From assembly GCA_947447615.1 (NCBI GenBank), contig CANFJQ010000017.1:1-34851 (forward strand): 34,851 nt of DNA. The letters are read 5' to 3'. The translations under genes were made by a program, and so were the position numbers. The first letter of the stretch is position 1. Each line of letters begins with the position of its first letter. The notes under the pieces are model-generated. The model had not been told where the DNA came from, ran no database searches, and saw only the letters and a program-made list of their open reading frames with translations. This document shows, piece after piece, positions 17,084 to 25,737 of this stretch. This DNA is from Comamonadaceae bacterium. GTDB lineage: Bacteria > Pseudomonadota > Gammaproteobacteria > Burkholderiales > Burkholderiaceae_C.

Positions 17084-18292
17084 ATGTTGACTTGGGATGA
17101 AGATGTAAAACCGGCCGCATTGCAGCCTTTCGCGGCAGCTCCTGTGGACGCGCCCAGCGAAGCTTTCGCCCGTGCACCGGCACTGAACCCGCAGGCCATG
17201 GCCGCCGCCGTGGATGCGCCGGTGATGCAGAACGCCGCGCTTGCCGCTGCAGCCAAAGCGCAAACCGCAGCGCGTGCGCGCGTGCGCGCCTCCGACAAGC
17301 GTATCATCAACGGCCAAACGGATGTGAATCAGTTGGTGCCCTTTAAGTACAAATGGGCCTGGGAAAAATACCTAGCTACCTGTGCCAACCACTGGATGCC
17401 GCAGGAGGTCAATATGTCTCGCGATATCGCACTCTGGAAAGACCCCAACGGTTTGACCGAGGACGAGCGCCGCATCGTCAAGCGCAACCTGGGCTTTTTT
17501 GTCACCGCCGATTCACTCGCAGCCAACAATATTGTGCTGGGCACTTACCGCCACATCACCGCGCCCGAGTGCCGCCAGTTTTTGCTGCGCCAGGCTTTTG
17601 AAGAAGCGATTCACACCCACGCGTACCAGTACATTGTCGAATCCCTGGGGTTGGACGAAGGTGAAATCTTCAGCGCTTACAACGAAGTCAAGTCAATCCG
17701 GGACAAGGATGAGTTCCTGATCCCGTTTATCGAAGCGATCATGGATCCGCATTTCCATACCGGAACACCGGAAACGGATCAGACCTTGCTCAAGTCGCTG
17801 ATTGTGTTTGCCTGTCTGATGGAAGGTTTGTTCTTTTACGTCGGCTTTACCCAGATTCTGGCCCTGGGCCGGCAGAACAAAATGACCGGTGCGGCCGAGC
17901 AATACCAGTACATTTTGCGCGACGAGTCTATGCATTGCAATTTCGGCATTGATTTGATCAACCAGCTCAAGCTGGAAAACCCGCATTTGTGGACAGCCGA
18001 GTTCAAGGTTGAAATCAAAGCCTTGTTTGAAAAAGCCGTCGAACTGGAATACCGCTACGCCGAAGACACCATGCCGCGCGGCGTGTTGGGTATGAACGCG
18101 TCGATGTTCAAGGGCTATTTGCGCTATATCGCCAACCGCCGTGCCACGCAAATCGGCTTGGAAGCCTTGTTCCCCAACGAGGAAAACCCTTTCCCCTGGA
18201 TGAGCGAAATGATTGACCTCAAGAAGGAGCGCAACTTCTTTGAGACCCGCGTCATCGAATACCAATCAGGCGGAGCATTGTCCTGGGATTAA
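17084..18292 (+). CDS. nrdB: Ribonucleoside-diphosphate reductase, beta (radical) subunit
   Basis: This 402-residue class Ia subunit makes the tyrosyl radical used by NrdA. Ligands fit E. coli NrdB with identical spacing: D143 (TADSLAANN), E174 and H177 (EEAIHTHAY), later E in [11 protein letters not shown] and E/H in [11 protein letters not shown]181 sits where the radical tyrosine Y122 is. The first 70 residues are a low-complexity, Ala-rich extension ([23 protein letters not shown] cut here into its theme of Ala/Pro) missing from E. coli. Such extensions are, as I recall, seen in Burkholderiales. It lies 103 nt after nrdA without a clear own promoter. The Shine-Dalgarno sequence is weak. 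Confidence 0.96.
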   Translation: MLTWDEDVKPAALQPFAAAPVDAPSEAFARAPALNPQAMAAAVDAPVMQNAALAAAAKAQTAARARVRASDKRIINGQTDVNQLVPFKYKWAWEKYLATCANHWMPQEVNMSRDIALWKDPNGLTEDERRIVKRNLGFFVTADSLAANNIVLGTYRHITAPECRQFLLRQAFEEAIHTHAYQYIVESLGLDEGEIFSAYNEVKSIRDKDEFLIPFIEAIMDPHFHTGTPETDQTLLKSLIVFACLMEGLFFYVGFTQILALGRQNKMTGAAEQYQYILRDESMHCNFGIDLINQLKLENPHLWTAEFKVEIKALFEKAVELEYRYAEDTMPRGVLGMNASMFKGYLRYIANRRATQIGLEALFPNEENPFPWMSEMIDLKKERNFFETRVIEYQSGGALSWD

Positions 18293-18404
18293 TGCTTTGA
18301 ACCCTGCATCTCATATTCATAGTCCCGTGGCGGCGCACTCCGACTGCCTGCGGACTGTGTCACCCCGTTCATGTCGCTGGGAACCGACCCAACCACATGG
18401 ATCT

Positions 18405-18431
18405 CTTTTTGCCAAAAAGATCGGCAAAAAG
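18405..18431. repeat. Inverted repeat upstream of the histone-like gene
   Basis: CTTTTTGCC (18405-18413) and GGCAAAAAG (18423-18431) form a perfect 9-bp stem with a 9-nt loop. The loop itself, AAAAAGATC, can pair with upstream GATCTCTTTTT, so two alternative stems are possible. No T-run follows on the plus strand. It may be the 3' end of the nrdAB mRNA or a leader structure of the gene at 18463. Confidence 0.5.
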
Positions 18432-18462
18432 TGCTCTTTGTAAATTGATCAAGGAGATAGTC

Positions 18463-18870
18463 ATGGCAACTGCAAAAAAACCAGCCGCAAAAAAAGCGGC
18501 ACCTGCGAAGAAAGCCGCACCGGCTAAGAAAGCAGCACCTGCGAAGAAAGCCGCTCCGGCTAAGAAAGCAGCACCTGCGAAGAAAGCCGCTCCGGCTAAG
18601 AAAGCAGCACCTGCGAAGAAAGCCGCTCCGGCTAAGAAAGCAGCACCTGCGAAGAAGGCAGCTCCGGCTAAGAAAGCAGCACCCGCGAAGAAAGCCGCTC
18701 CGGCTAAGAAGGCCGCCGCCAAAAAAGCAGCTCCTGCTAAAAAGGCTGCACCAGCGAAGAAAGCAGCTGCGAAAAAATCCGCTGCCCCCGAGAAGCCTGC
18801 TGCCCCTGCGGCACAGACCACGCTCAATCCCAAGGCCGCCTGGCCTTTCCCGAGCGCTTCGAAGCCCTGA
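18463..18870 (+). CDS. Histone H1-like Lys/Ala/Pro-rich DNA-binding protein
   Basis: This 135-residue, extremely basic, low-complexity protein consists of repeats of the hexad AAPAKK (about residues 12-83), then more degenerate KKAAAKKAAPAKK and a neutral tail (TTLNPKAAWPFPSASKP). It resembles the C-terminal tail of eukaryotic histone H1 and the AlgP/H1-like proteins of proteobacteria, which bind DNA non-specifically. The start at 18463 has a strong Shine-Dalgarno sequence (AAGGAGA) and begins MATAKKPAAKK. It follows nrdB by 170 nt and has its own strong terminator. The copy number of such repeats is expected to vary between strains. Confidence 0.85.
   Translation: MATAKKPAAKKAAPAKKAAPAKKAAPAKKAAPAKKAAPAKKAAPAKKAAPAKKAAPAKKAAPAKKAAPAKKAAPAKKAAPAKKAAAKKAAPAKKAAPAKKAAAKKSAAPEKPAAPAAQTTLNPKAAWPFPSASKP
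18496..18711 (+). repeat. 36-nt in-frame tandem repeat, six units
   Basis: Six consecutive 36-bp units (18496, 18532, 18568, 18604, 18640, 18676) encode AAPAKKAAPAKK. The middle units are almost identical at DNA level, including alternating synonymous choices (GCACCTGCG versus GCTCCGGCT). This points to recent unit duplication rather than only selection on the protein. Further diverged copies follow to about 18775. Confidence 0.85.
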
Positions 18871-18890
18871 TTTATTTCAGCTTCGAACCC

Positions 18891-18925
18891 AAGCCCGGCA
18901 TGCTTTGCGCCTGTCGGGCTTTTTT
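18891..18925 (+). terminator. Rho-independent terminator of the histone-like gene
   Basis: AAGCCCGGCA (18891-18900) pairs with TGTCGGGCTT (18912-18921) over 10 bp with one G-T, with an 11-nt loop and a following T-run. It lies 20 nt after the stop codon. Confidence 0.85.
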
Positions 18926-19050
18926 CATGTGCAAGTGGCTGGGGCAAAACGCTCGCGGCATAGGTGTGCCCAAAAAACTTTGTGGCAATACGCTTTCTTG
19001 GGCTTGCTAGGTTAGTCCCTAAGGGCCCGCGCAAGGCATCTACGCAATGC

Positions 19051-19959
19051 TTAATCCTGCATGGCGCTCATCAAGATCCAGCCTTCTTGGGCATCCAGAA
19101 TCTGCAATGCGCAATAGGGCGCATAGGCCGCTTGCAATTCCTCCGCCTGCCGCTCCAATATGCCGGACAATAGCAGGCGGCCGCCGCCTTGTGTTAAGCC
19201 GCACAACAAGGGGGCGAGCACTTTCAGCGGCGACGACAAAATATTGGCTACTACCAAGGCATAGTGGCCCGTGGCAGCATCGGGTAAACCGGCATTCAGC
19301 GCAACCCCGTTGTTCTTGGCATTGTCCAATGTGGCCTGTACCGCCGCCGGATCGATGTCCACCGCACATACATCGCTGGCGCCGAATTTGGCCGCAGCGA
19401 TAGCCAAAATACCGGAGCCGCAGCCATAGTCCAAGACGGTTGTGGGCGGCGGGTTGCGCGCGATCCAGCTCAAACACATGCGCGTAGTGGGGTGCGTGCC
19501 GGTACCAAAAGCCAGTCCTGGGTCGAGCACGATGCTGTGGCTTGCAGCAGAGGGGAGTTGGTGCCAGCTGGGCACGATCCAAAAACTCGGTGTAATTTCT
19601 ACGGGCGCGAACTGCGCTTGGGTCAAGCGCACCCAGTCCTGGTCGGCAATCGTGGCGACGCCTTGTAGCGTGCAATCACTAAAAAAATCTTGCGCTTGCA
19701 AAATCCGACCGGCCTCAAGCGCTTGGGCTTGACCACTAAACAGCGCCAAGACCACAGAACGTTCCCAGCCGTCGCGTGGCGCGGGCATGCCCGGTTCGCC
19801 GAACAAAGCCTGTTCCGCGTCGGTATGGGCGTCTGCGTCTTCCACACTGACGCTTAAGGCGTCCAGCACTTGCAATGCATCGCTCAGGGTTTCGACCTGG
19901 TATTGCGGGCATACCAGGCGCAATTCATACAGGCTGGCTTCAGCGTTTGTGCTGTTCAA
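19051..19959 (-). CDS. prmA: Ribosomal protein L11 methyltransferase
   Basis: This SAM-dependent methyltransferase trimethylates ribosomal protein L11. Motifs: [16 protein letters not shown] in the centre, then motif [20 protein letters not shown], the acidic VDIDPAAV, and [14 protein letters not shown]. The N-terminal domain begins [19 protein letters not shown]. The start is unclear because no ATG lies at the homologous position. A TTG at 19959, 7 nt after a GGAG and overlapping the accC stop by 20 nt, gives 302 aa and is my choice. A CTG at 19932 (293 aa) or ATG at 19992 are alternatives. It is the last gene of accB-accC-prmA, with translational coupling to accC. Confidence 0.93.
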   Translation of the reverse strand: MNSTNAEASLYELRLVCPQYQVETLSDALQVLDALSVSVEDADAHTDAEQALFGEPGMPAPRDGWERSVVLALFSGQAQALEAGRILQAQDFFSDCTLQGVATIADQDWVRLTQAQFAPVEITPSFWIVPSWHQLPSAASHSIVLDPGLAFGTGTHPTTRMCLSWIARNPPPTTVLDYGCGSGILAIAAAKFGASDVCAVDIDPAAVQATLDNAKNNGVALNAGLPDAATGHYALVVANILSSPLKVLAPLLCGLTQGGGRLLLSGILERQAEELQAAYAPYCALQILDAQEGWILMSAMQD

Positions 19960-21289
19960 GCCAGTGCTCCAGGTAGTGAATATTGGTGCCACCGGCCATG
20001 AATTTGGAGTCCACCATCAACTCGCGGTGCAGCGGAATATTGGTGCTGATGCCCTCCACCGCAGTTTCCAACAAGGCCGTGCGCATGCGCGCCAGCGCTT
20101 GCTCGCGCGTGTCGCCGTGCACAATCAGTTTGCCAATCATGGAGTCGTAATAGGGCGGGACAAAATAATTGGAATAAATATGCGAATCCACCCGCACACC
20201 AGGCCCGCCCGGCGCATGCCAAGTGGTGATGCGGCCGGGGGAGGGTGTGAATTTGAAGGGGTCTTCGGCGTTGATGCGGCACTCAATCGCGTGGCCGGAA
20301 ATCGTGATTTGGCGCTGGGTAAAAGGCAGTTTTTCACCGGCAGCCACCATGATTTGCGTTTTCACAATGTCCACACCGGTGATCATTTCAGTAACCGGGT
20401 GCTCCACTTGCACGCGGGTATTCATTTCAATGAAATAAAACTCGCCCGCCTCATACAAAAACTCAAACGTACCTGCGCCCCGATAACCCATCTTTTTACA
20501 GGCGCTAACGCAGCGTTCGCCAATGCGTTCAATCAATTTACGGTTGATGCCGGGGGCTGGCGCCTCTTCCAAAATCTTCTGGTGGCGCCTTTGCATAGAG
20601 CAGTCGCGCTCGCCCAAGTACACCGCATTTTTAAATGTATCGGCCAAAATCTGGATTTCGATATGGCGCGGGTTTTGGAGAAATTTCTCCATGTACACCG
20701 CAGGATTGCCAAAGGCGGCGCCCGCTTCGGCTTTGGTCATGGCCACCGCATTGATCAGCGCTGCTTCGGTATGCACCACACGCATGCCGCGCCCGCCGCC
20801 GCCGCCTGCGGCTTTGATGATGACCGGGTAACCCACGCTTTTCGCAATCTTGCGCACCAGGGCAGGGTCATCGGGCAACTCGCCCTCCGAGCCGGGCACG
20901 CAAGGCACACCCGCGCGGATCATGGCTTGCTTGGCCGAGACCTTGTCGCCCATGATGCGGATGGATTCGGGCGTAGGCCCGATAAACTGGAAACCGCTTT
21001 TTTCCACCCGCTCGGCAAAATCCGCGTTTTCGCTTAAAAAGCCGTAGCCGGGATGGATGGCCTCGGCGTCGGTCACTTCGGCGGCCGAAATAATGGCCGG
21101 CATATTCAGATAGCTCAGGTTGGAGGCTGCCGGTCCGATGCAGACCGCCTCTTCCGCCAGGCGTACGTATTTCGCGTCGCGGTCGGCTTCGGAATACACC
21201 ATCACTGCGCGCACGCCCAGCTCACGGCAGGCGCGCTGGATGCGCAGCGCAATTTCGCCACGGTTGGCGATCAGGATTTTTTTAAACAT
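19940..21289 (-). CDS. accC: Acetyl-CoA carboxylase, biotin carboxylase subunit
   Basis: This 449-residue enzyme carboxylates biotin on AccB with ATP and bicarbonate, the first half-reaction of fatty-acid synthesis. It starts [17 protein letters not shown]. The ATP-grasp residues K116 and K159 and the Gly-rich loop GGGGGRGM (162-169) match E. coli AccC in position. [14 protein letters not shown] carries the bicarbonate-site and catalytic residues. Length equals the E. coli enzyme (449). It starts 9 nt after accB and overlaps prmA. Confidence 0.98.
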   Translation of the reverse strand: MFKKILIANRGEIALRIQRACRELGVRAVMVYSEADRDAKYVRLAEEAVCIGPAASNLSYLNMPAIISAAEVTDAEAIHPGYGFLSENADFAERVEKSGFQFIGPTPESIRIMGDKVSAKQAMIRAGVPCVPGSEGELPDDPALVRKIAKSVGYPVIIKAAGGGGGRGMRVVHTEAALINAVAMTKAEAGAAFGNPAVYMEKFLQNPRHIEIQILADTFKNAVYLGERDCSMQRRHQKILEEAPAPGINRKLIERIGERCVSACKKMGYRGAGTFEFLYEAGEFYFIEMNTRVQVEHPVTEMITGVDIVKTQIMVAAGEKLPFTQRQITISGHAIECRINAEDPFKFTPSPGRITTWHAPGGPGVRVDSHIYSNYFVPPYYDSMIGKLIVHGDTREQALARMRTALLETAVEGISTNIPLHRELMVDSKFMAGGTNIHYLEHWLEQHKR

Positions 21290-21298
21290 GGCGTGGCG

Positions 21299-21769
21299 TT
21301 ATTCGATCGTGAGCAGGGCTTGCCCGTATTCCACCGCCTGGCCGTTCTCGCAGAAAACCTGGACGACTTTTCCGGATTTGTCCGCCTCAATCTCATTGAG
21401 AATCTTCATGGCTTCAATAATGCAGATGGTGTCGCCCTCTTTCACCATATCGCCCACTTCCACGAAGGCCTTGGCGCCAGGGGACGAGGAGCGGTAGAAG
21501 GTGCCGACCATCGGCGACTTGACGGTGTGCAGTGGGCTAGCCTCCGTGGCTGGGGCTTCCGATGGCGCAGCCACAGGCGCGGCCTGCGGCGCCATAGGGG
21601 CTTGCGGAGCGCCCGCTACCACCGCAGCAGGGGTGGGCACATAGCTTTGCACCACGGCTTGCGGCCCTTTAACGATCCGTACCTTGCCCTCAGCCTCGGT
21701 AATTTCCAGCTCCGAGACGTTGGAGTCGGAGACCAGGTCGATCAGGGTCTTGAGTTTGCGTAAATCCAT
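21299..21769 (-). CDS. accB: Acetyl-CoA carboxylase, biotin carboxyl carrier protein
   Basis: This 156-residue BCCP has an N-terminal region [23 protein letters not shown], an Ala/Pro-rich flexible linker (about 45-78) and a biotinyl domain with the biotin-accepting K122 in [14 protein letters not shown]. The domain retains the thumb-like insertion ([15 protein letters not shown]) that marks BCCP against other biotinyl or lipoyl domains. I chose the ATG at 21769 because an AAGGAGG lies just ahead. The in-frame ATG at 21784 would place that site inside the gene. It is first in the accB-accC-prmA operon. Confidence 0.97.
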   Translation of the reverse strand: MDLRKLKTLIDLVSDSNVSELEITEAEGKVRIVKGPQAVVQSYVPTPAAVVAGAPQAPMAPQAAPVAAPSEAPATEASPLHTVKSPMVGTFYRSSSPGAKAFVEVGDMVKEGDTICIIEAMKILNEIEADKSGKVVQVFCENGQAVEYGQALLTIE

Positions 21770-21784
21770 GGATCCTCCTTGCAT

Positions 21785-21928
21785 TTGATAGGGCTTGGCA
21801 GCTAGGCCAACCTCTCAAACTTGTTAAAAATACTTTAAATGAGTTAAAAGCGATTAAAAATATTCTAACGTAGGCTAAGTTGCAGTATCGCGAAAAAGTC
21901 TGTTGATAATGCGGCAGCGATTGCCCTG
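21785..21928 (-). promoter_or_regulatory. AT-rich accBC upstream region
   Basis: This 144-bp gap, strongly AT-rich at 21820-21870, probably holds the accBC promoter. Minus-strand TAGAAT (21867-21862) is a candidate -10 giving a leader of about 85 nt, without a good -35. TATTTTTAA occurs twice 30 bp apart (21862 and 21832 on the minus strand), close to three helical turns, with a further TTTTAAC between them. Confidence 0.35.
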
Positions 21929-22483
21929 CTATCTTAAACCACGCCACTGATCCAGGTCTTGCTGGCTTATGCGTCCAAGCTTGCGCTGCGCGATGCTGCC
22001 GTCGCTTGCAAACACCACAGTAAAGGGCAGGCTTCCGGACACATTGCCCAGCTCACGGCTCAGTTCGGTGCCCTCAAGCCCGGCCATGCCCAGCGCAAAC
22101 GACAGCGGACTGGCCTTTAGAAAGCTTTGCACTCGCTCCGGCTTGTCGACGGCCAAACCCAGAACTTGCCAGCCGTTGGGTTTATTTTGTTGATAGAAGG
22201 CTTCAATTAGCGGAAGTTCTTCGATGCAGGGCGGGCACCAGGTGGCCCAAAAATTGACCAGCAAAGGATGCCCTTGAAAGCTTTGCATGGCAAAAGTTTG
22301 CCCTTGTGGGCTGGTCCATTGGCGTGCCCACAGCCCGGCAGGTGCGGCATCTTGCACCGGGCGATTGCGCCACCAGGAGGCGCCCATCCCCGCTCCCAAG
22401 GCGGTTGCGGCCAGCGCCCCCAGCGCCCAGCGGCGGCGCGGCGATGCCTGTGGGGTGATTTCAGGTGCTTGCATCCTGCCCAT
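21929..22483 (-). CDS. TlpA/ResA-family thioredoxin-like disulfide reductase
   Basis: This 184-residue protein has an N-terminal membrane anchor or signal (RRRWALGALAATALGAGMG, 16-34, with a twin-arginine-like start) and a periplasmic thioredoxin fold. The active site is W82-C83-P-P-C86 in LVNFWATWCPPCIEELP, and the cis-Pro is in SLPFTVVF. Such proteins reduce periplasmic disulfides, often apocytochrome c or copper-site cysteines. I cannot assign the target. The start overlaps the end of the upstream gene by 23 nt, so the two are coupled. The ATG at 22474 is an alternative start. Confidence 0.88.
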   Translation of the reverse strand: MGRMQAPEITPQASPRRRWALGALAATALGAGMGASWWRNRPVQDAAPAGLWARQWTSPQGQTFAMQSFQGHPLLVNFWATWCPPCIEELPLIEAFYQQNKPNGWQVLGLAVDKPERVQSFLKASPLSFALGMAGLEGTELSRELGNVSGSLPFTVVFASDGSIAQRKLGRISQQDLDQWRGLR

Positions 22484-23063
22484 TGTCCATCAAACTGCGT
22501 AAGGACTTGGCATCCCCACGCCAACGCCGCCCTTGCGCGTCCGATTGCAGCGCGCCCCGGATGCCATCCAGATCGTTCACCAACAAGTGCAGGCCCAGAT
22601 AGGATTTGAATTCTTCACACCAGATTTGCACACTGAGCGCATCCACCGTATCGCCATGCAAGCCCGTCACCTGACTCGCTTGAAAGCGCACGCCCATGTC
22701 AATTAAGGTAATTTCGGCTATTTTGGAGTCTTCGCAAAACAATTGGAGGTAGATGTCGGAGTGCCGCGTGGCCGTTCCGCGCCAGACCGCACCACCGAGA
22801 TGGGGGTGAAAACGGGCCAAGCGCTCCATCCAGACGAGCGCAATACCGCGCAGCACGCCAAGCTCCAAGGCCTGGCTTTCGGGGCAAAAAATGGCGATGT
22901 AGTCCTGCACCGCCTGCTCCATAGTTTCATGGTCGGGCAGGCCTTGGCGCGACGACAAGCCCAGCTGCTGGGCCGCTCGGCGCTTGGCCGCACCAAAGTC
23001 CAGCCCTTCCTCCACCACCGAGCGCGCTGCCACTGCCGCTATTTCCGCTTTGATGCTGTCCAT
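22461..23063 (-). CDS. Conserved protein of unknown function (possibly nucleotidyltransferase-like)
   Basis: This 200-residue soluble protein starts MDSIKAEIAAVAARSVVEEG. I recognise it only as a gene conserved in Burkholderiales between mpl and the TlpA-like gene. An N-terminal helical region (GAAKRRAAQQLGLSSRQGLP) is followed by GGAVWRGTATRHSDIYLQLF and ITLIDMGVRF, which loosely recall a small nucleotidyltransferase or sugar-enzyme fold. This is a weak impression, not an assignment. The start at 23063 has no Shine-Dalgarno sequence, but CACAAT lies 6 nt upstream. It diverges from mpl across 90 bp and overlaps the thioredoxin gene. It could be related to cell-wall recycling through its neighbour mpl, which is only inference. 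Confidence 0.75.
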   Translation of the reverse strand: MDSIKAEIAAVAARSVVEEGLDFGAAKRRAAQQLGLSSRQGLPDHETMEQAVQDYIAIFCPESQALELGVLRGIALVWMERLARFHPHLGGAVWRGTATRHSDIYLQLFCEDSKIAEITLIDMGVRFQASQVTGLHGDTVDALSVQIWCEEFKSYLGLHLLVNDLDGIRGALQSDAQGRRWRGDAKSLRSLMDNGQDAST

Positions 23064-23069
23064 GACTGC

Positions 23070-23075
23070 ATTGTG
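23070..23075 (-). promoter_or_regulatory. -10-like CACAAT placed 6 nt before the gene at 23063 (leaderless start)
   Basis: Minus-strand CACAAT (23075-23070) is followed by GCAGTC and the ATG. No Shine-Dalgarno sequence is visible. Its geometry matches six other starts in the window. Confidence 0.4.
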
Positions 23076-23141
23076 CCCCGAGCTCCTCGGAGCCGTCGGC
23101 CACAGGAGCGCTTCAAACCGTCTCGCGCTAAGGGTGGCCGG

Positions 23142-23147
23142 TAAAAT
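23142..23147 (+). promoter_or_regulatory. -10-like TAAAAT placed 6 nt before mpl (leaderless start)
   Basis: TAAAAT is followed by TCCCTG and the ATG at 23154. No Shine-Dalgarno sequence is present and the -35 region is poor. Confidence 0.5.
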
Positions 23148-23153
23148 TCCCTG

Positions 23154-24563
23154 ATGCATATACATATATTGGGGATTTGCGGCACGTTTATGGGCGGGCT
23201 GGCAGCCCTGGCGCGCGAGGCCGGGCATCGGGTGACGGGCTGCGATGCCGGTGTGTACCCGCCCATGAGCGATCAGTTGCGCGATCTGGGCATCGAGGTG
23301 ATGCAAGGCTTTGGTGCGGAGCAACTGGCCCTGGCGCCGGACATCTGGGTGGTCGGCAATGTGGTCAGCCGCGCCCGCAATGTCGATGGCAGCGCTAAAT
23401 TTCCGCTGATGGAAGCGATTCTGGACCAGGGCCTGCCCTACACCAGCGGCCCGCAATGGCTGGCCGAGCACCTGCTGGCCGGACGCCATGTGCTGGCGGT
23501 CGCCGGTACCCACGGCAAAACCACGACCACCGCCATGCTGAGTTGGATTTTGGAACAAGCGGGTCTGGAGCCTGGTTTTTTGGTGGGCGGCGTGCCGCTG
23601 AACTTCGGTGTGTCGGCCCGCCTGGGGCGAGGCGCTGCCTTTGTGATCGAGGCGGACGAATACGACACCGCATTTTTTGATAAGCGCAGCAAGTTTGTCC
23701 ATTACCGCCCGCGCACCGCCATCTTGAACAACCTGGAATTCGACCACGCCGACATTTTTGATAACTTGCAAGCCATTGAGCGGCAGTTCCACCATTTGCT
23801 GCGTACCGTGCCGTCCAACGGGCGGGTGGTGGTCAATGGGCTGGAAGAAAGTCTGGCGCGGGTGCTGCAAATGGGTTGCTGGAGCGAGCTGCGCAGCTTC
23901 GGCGCGGCAGTCAGCGATTTCAGCGCTGAGGGTGATCCAGAAGATTTTGCGGTGCTGCACCAAGGCGCGCAGGTGGCGCACGTGCGCTGGGCCTTGGGTG
24001 GCGTGCACAACCAGCTCAATGCCTTAGCCGCCATCGCGGCGGCAGACCACCTGGGCGTGAGTCCTGCGGCTGCGGCCCTGGCCTTGCAGCAGTTTGAGAA
24101 CGTCAAACGCCGCATGGAAGTGCGCGGGCGCGTCGCACTGGCGGGGCAGCAGGCTGGGCCCTTGGTCACGGTCTATGACGATTTTGCGCACCACCCCACG
24201 GCCATACGCACCACACTAGACGGCTTGCGCCGCCAGGTGGGCGCGGCGCGGATTTTGGCGGTGTTTGAGCCGCGCTCCAACACCATGAAACTTGGTGCCA
24301 TGAAAGCGCAATTACCCTGGAGTCTGGAAGATGCAGACTTAGCCTTTTGCCATAGCGGCGGCCTAGGCTGGGATGCGCACGAGGCCTTGGCGCCCATGGG
24401 TGCGCGCGCCCAAGTCGCTGATTCGGTGGATGCGCTGGTGCAGCAACTGCGCGCTGTGGTGCAGCCGGGCGACCATATTGTGTGCATGAGCAATGGCGGC
24501 TTTGGCGGTATCCACGCCAAGTTGTTGCAGACCTTGGAAGAGGTCGCGCCAACGCATGGGTAA
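23154..24563 (+). CDS. mpl: UDP-N-acetylmuramate:L-alanyl-gamma-D-glutamyl-meso-diaminopimelate ligase
   Basis: This 469-residue Mur-ligase-family enzyme reattaches the recycled tripeptide to UDP-MurNAc. It begins MHIHILGICGTFMGGLAALA, where Mpl differs from MurC (GICGTFMG). The ATP-binding loop is GTHGKTTTT (118-126). LNNLEFDHADIF and DDFAHHPTAIRTT are typical Mpl blocks. Length is near E. coli Mpl (457). With ampD at 13032, the window holds two separate steps of murein-peptide recycling. It converges with the DAHP synthase gene, with 28 nt between stops and no visible terminator. Confidence 0.96.
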   Translation: MHIHILGICGTFMGGLAALAREAGHRVTGCDAGVYPPMSDQLRDLGIEVMQGFGAEQLALAPDIWVVGNVVSRARNVDGSAKFPLMEAILDQGLPYTSGPQWLAEHLLAGRHVLAVAGTHGKTTTTAMLSWILEQAGLEPGFLVGGVPLNFGVSARLGRGAAFVIEADEYDTAFFDKRSKFVHYRPRTAILNNLEFDHADIFDNLQAIERQFHHLLRTVPSNGRVVVNGLEESLARVLQMGCWSELRSFGAAVSDFSAEGDPEDFAVLHQGAQVAHVRWALGGVHNQLNALAAIAAADHLGVSPAAAALALQQFENVKRRMEVRGRVALAGQQAGPLVTVYDDFAHHPTAIRTTLDGLRRQVGAARILAVFEPRSNTMKLGAMKAQLPWSLEDADLAFCHSGGLGWDAHEALAPMGARAQVADSVDALVQQLRAVVQPGDHIVCMSNGGFGGIHAKLLQTLEEVAPTHG

Positions 24564-24591
24564 CGCCGACGCGGATTTGCCCAGCGGCTAG

Positions 24592-25695
24592 TTAGCTCGC
24601 CGTGCTGCGGCGCACCCGGCGCGCTTTCACCGATTGCGACAGGCTTTCTAGACTGCTGAGCGAATCGTCCCAGCCCAGGCAGGCGTCGGTAATACTCTGG
24701 CCGTACTGCAAACCGGCCACCGGATCTTTGCCGGGCGTGAATTTTTGCGCCCCGGCGTTCAAATGGCTTTCCACCATCACACCAAAAATACGGGTCGAAC
24801 CTTGGGCTAACTGGCCTGCGATGTCCTTGGCCACGTCCAGTTGTTTTTGGTGTTGCTTGCTGCTGTTGGCGTGGCTGCAATCGACCATCAGGGTTTGCGG
24901 CAGGCCTGCTTTGGCCAGGTCCTGGCAGGCGCTCTCCACGCTTTTGGCGTCGTAATTAGGTGCCTTGCCGCCGCGCAAAATCACGTGGCAATCCGGGTTG
25001 CCTTGCGTTTGCACAATCGCGACCTGGCCGTTTTTGTGCACCGATAAAAAGTGGTGCCCACCGGCGGCTGCCTGGATCGCATCGGTGGCGATTTTGATGT
25101 TGCCATCGGTGCCGTTTTTAAAGCCAATGGGAGCCGACAGGCCCGAGGCCAGTTCGCGGTGCACCTGGCTTTCGGTGGTGCGCGCGCCGATAGCGCCCCA
25201 GGCAATCAGGTCGCCCAGGTACTGCGGCGAAATCACATCTAAAAATTCGCTGCCTGCGGGCAGCCCCAAGCGGTTGATGTCAATCAGCAACTGGCGTGCG
25301 ATGCGCAGGCCCTCGTCGATACGAAAGCTTTCGTCCAAATAGGGGTCATTGATCAAGCCCTTCCAGCCCACCGTAGTACGCGGTTTTTCAAAGTACACCC
25401 GCATCACGATTTCTAGGGTATCGGCGTAATGGTCGCGCTGCTCTTTGAGGCGCTTGGCATAGTCCAGCGCGGCGGCGGGGTCGTGGATGGAGCAGGGGCC
25501 GATGATGACCAGCAGGCGGTCATCTTTGCCGCTCATGATGTTTTGAATGCGTTTGCGGGTAGAGGAAACCAGGCCTTCTACCGGCGTGCCGCTGATCGGG
25601 AAAAAGCGGATTAAGTGTTCGGGGGGCGGCAGCACGGTAATGCCCTTGATACGTTCGTCGTCGGTAATGCTGGTGCGGTCGGCGCTGGCGGTCAT
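24592..25695 (-). CDS. aroG: 3-deoxy-7-phosphoheptulonate (DAHP) synthase, class I
   Basis: This 367-residue enzyme condenses phosphoenolpyruvate and erythrose 4-phosphate, the first step of the shikimate pathway. Motifs: IIGPCSIHDPAAALDYA with metal ligand C68, FEKPRTTVGWKGLINDP, GARTTESQVHRELASGLSAPIGFKNGTDG, and VDCSHANSSK. It belongs to the AroF/G/H type Ia alpha family, and the feedback amino acid cannot be read from sequence alone. The start has an AGAGGA Shine-Dalgarno sequence. Upstream lie a leader peptide rich in Phe/Tyr/Trp and a terminator, so control by transcription attenuation is strongly suggested. The symbol aroG is chosen by family resemblance and could equally be aroF or aroH. 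Confidence 0.95.
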   Translation of the reverse strand: MTASADRTSITDDERIKGITVLPPPEHLIRFFPISGTPVEGLVSSTRKRIQNIMSGKDDRLLVIIGPCSIHDPAAALDYAKRLKEQRDHYADTLEIVMRVYFEKPRTTVGWKGLINDPYLDESFRIDEGLRIARQLLIDINRLGLPAGSEFLDVISPQYLGDLIAWGAIGARTTESQVHRELASGLSAPIGFKNGTDGNIKIATDAIQAAAGGHHFLSVHKNGQVAIVQTQGNPDCHVILRGGKAPNYDAKSVESACQDLAKAGLPQTLMVDCSHANSSKQHQKQLDVAKDIAGQLAQGSTRIFGVMVESHLNAGAQKFTPGKDPVAGLQYGQSITDACLGWDDSLSSLESLSQSVKARRVRRSTAS

Positions 25696-25737
25696 TGCAA
25701 ATTTCCTCTTGCAGGTAGTTCAAAAAAATAAAGACAT

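Noticed and set aside
18496-18711. Tandem repeat as a CRISPR-like array
   Set aside because: The units are contiguous, in frame, have no spacers and encode a low-complexity protein.
18369-19034. Minus-strand frame of repeated FFAGAAFLAGAA over the histone-like gene
   Set aside because: It is the complement of the AAPAKK repeat. The regularity comes from the plus-strand repeat, and the frame runs through the terminator.
19787-21037. 416-codon plus-strand frame over accC and prmA
   Set aside because: It is antisense to accC, whose sequence is fully conserved. The translated product is His/Arg/Ala-rich without motifs.
23064-24008. N-terminal extension of the gene at 23063 across mpl
   Set aside because: The extension lies antisense to mpl and reads like a shadow frame. 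MDSIKAE at 23063 is the natural start, with a -10-like box before it.
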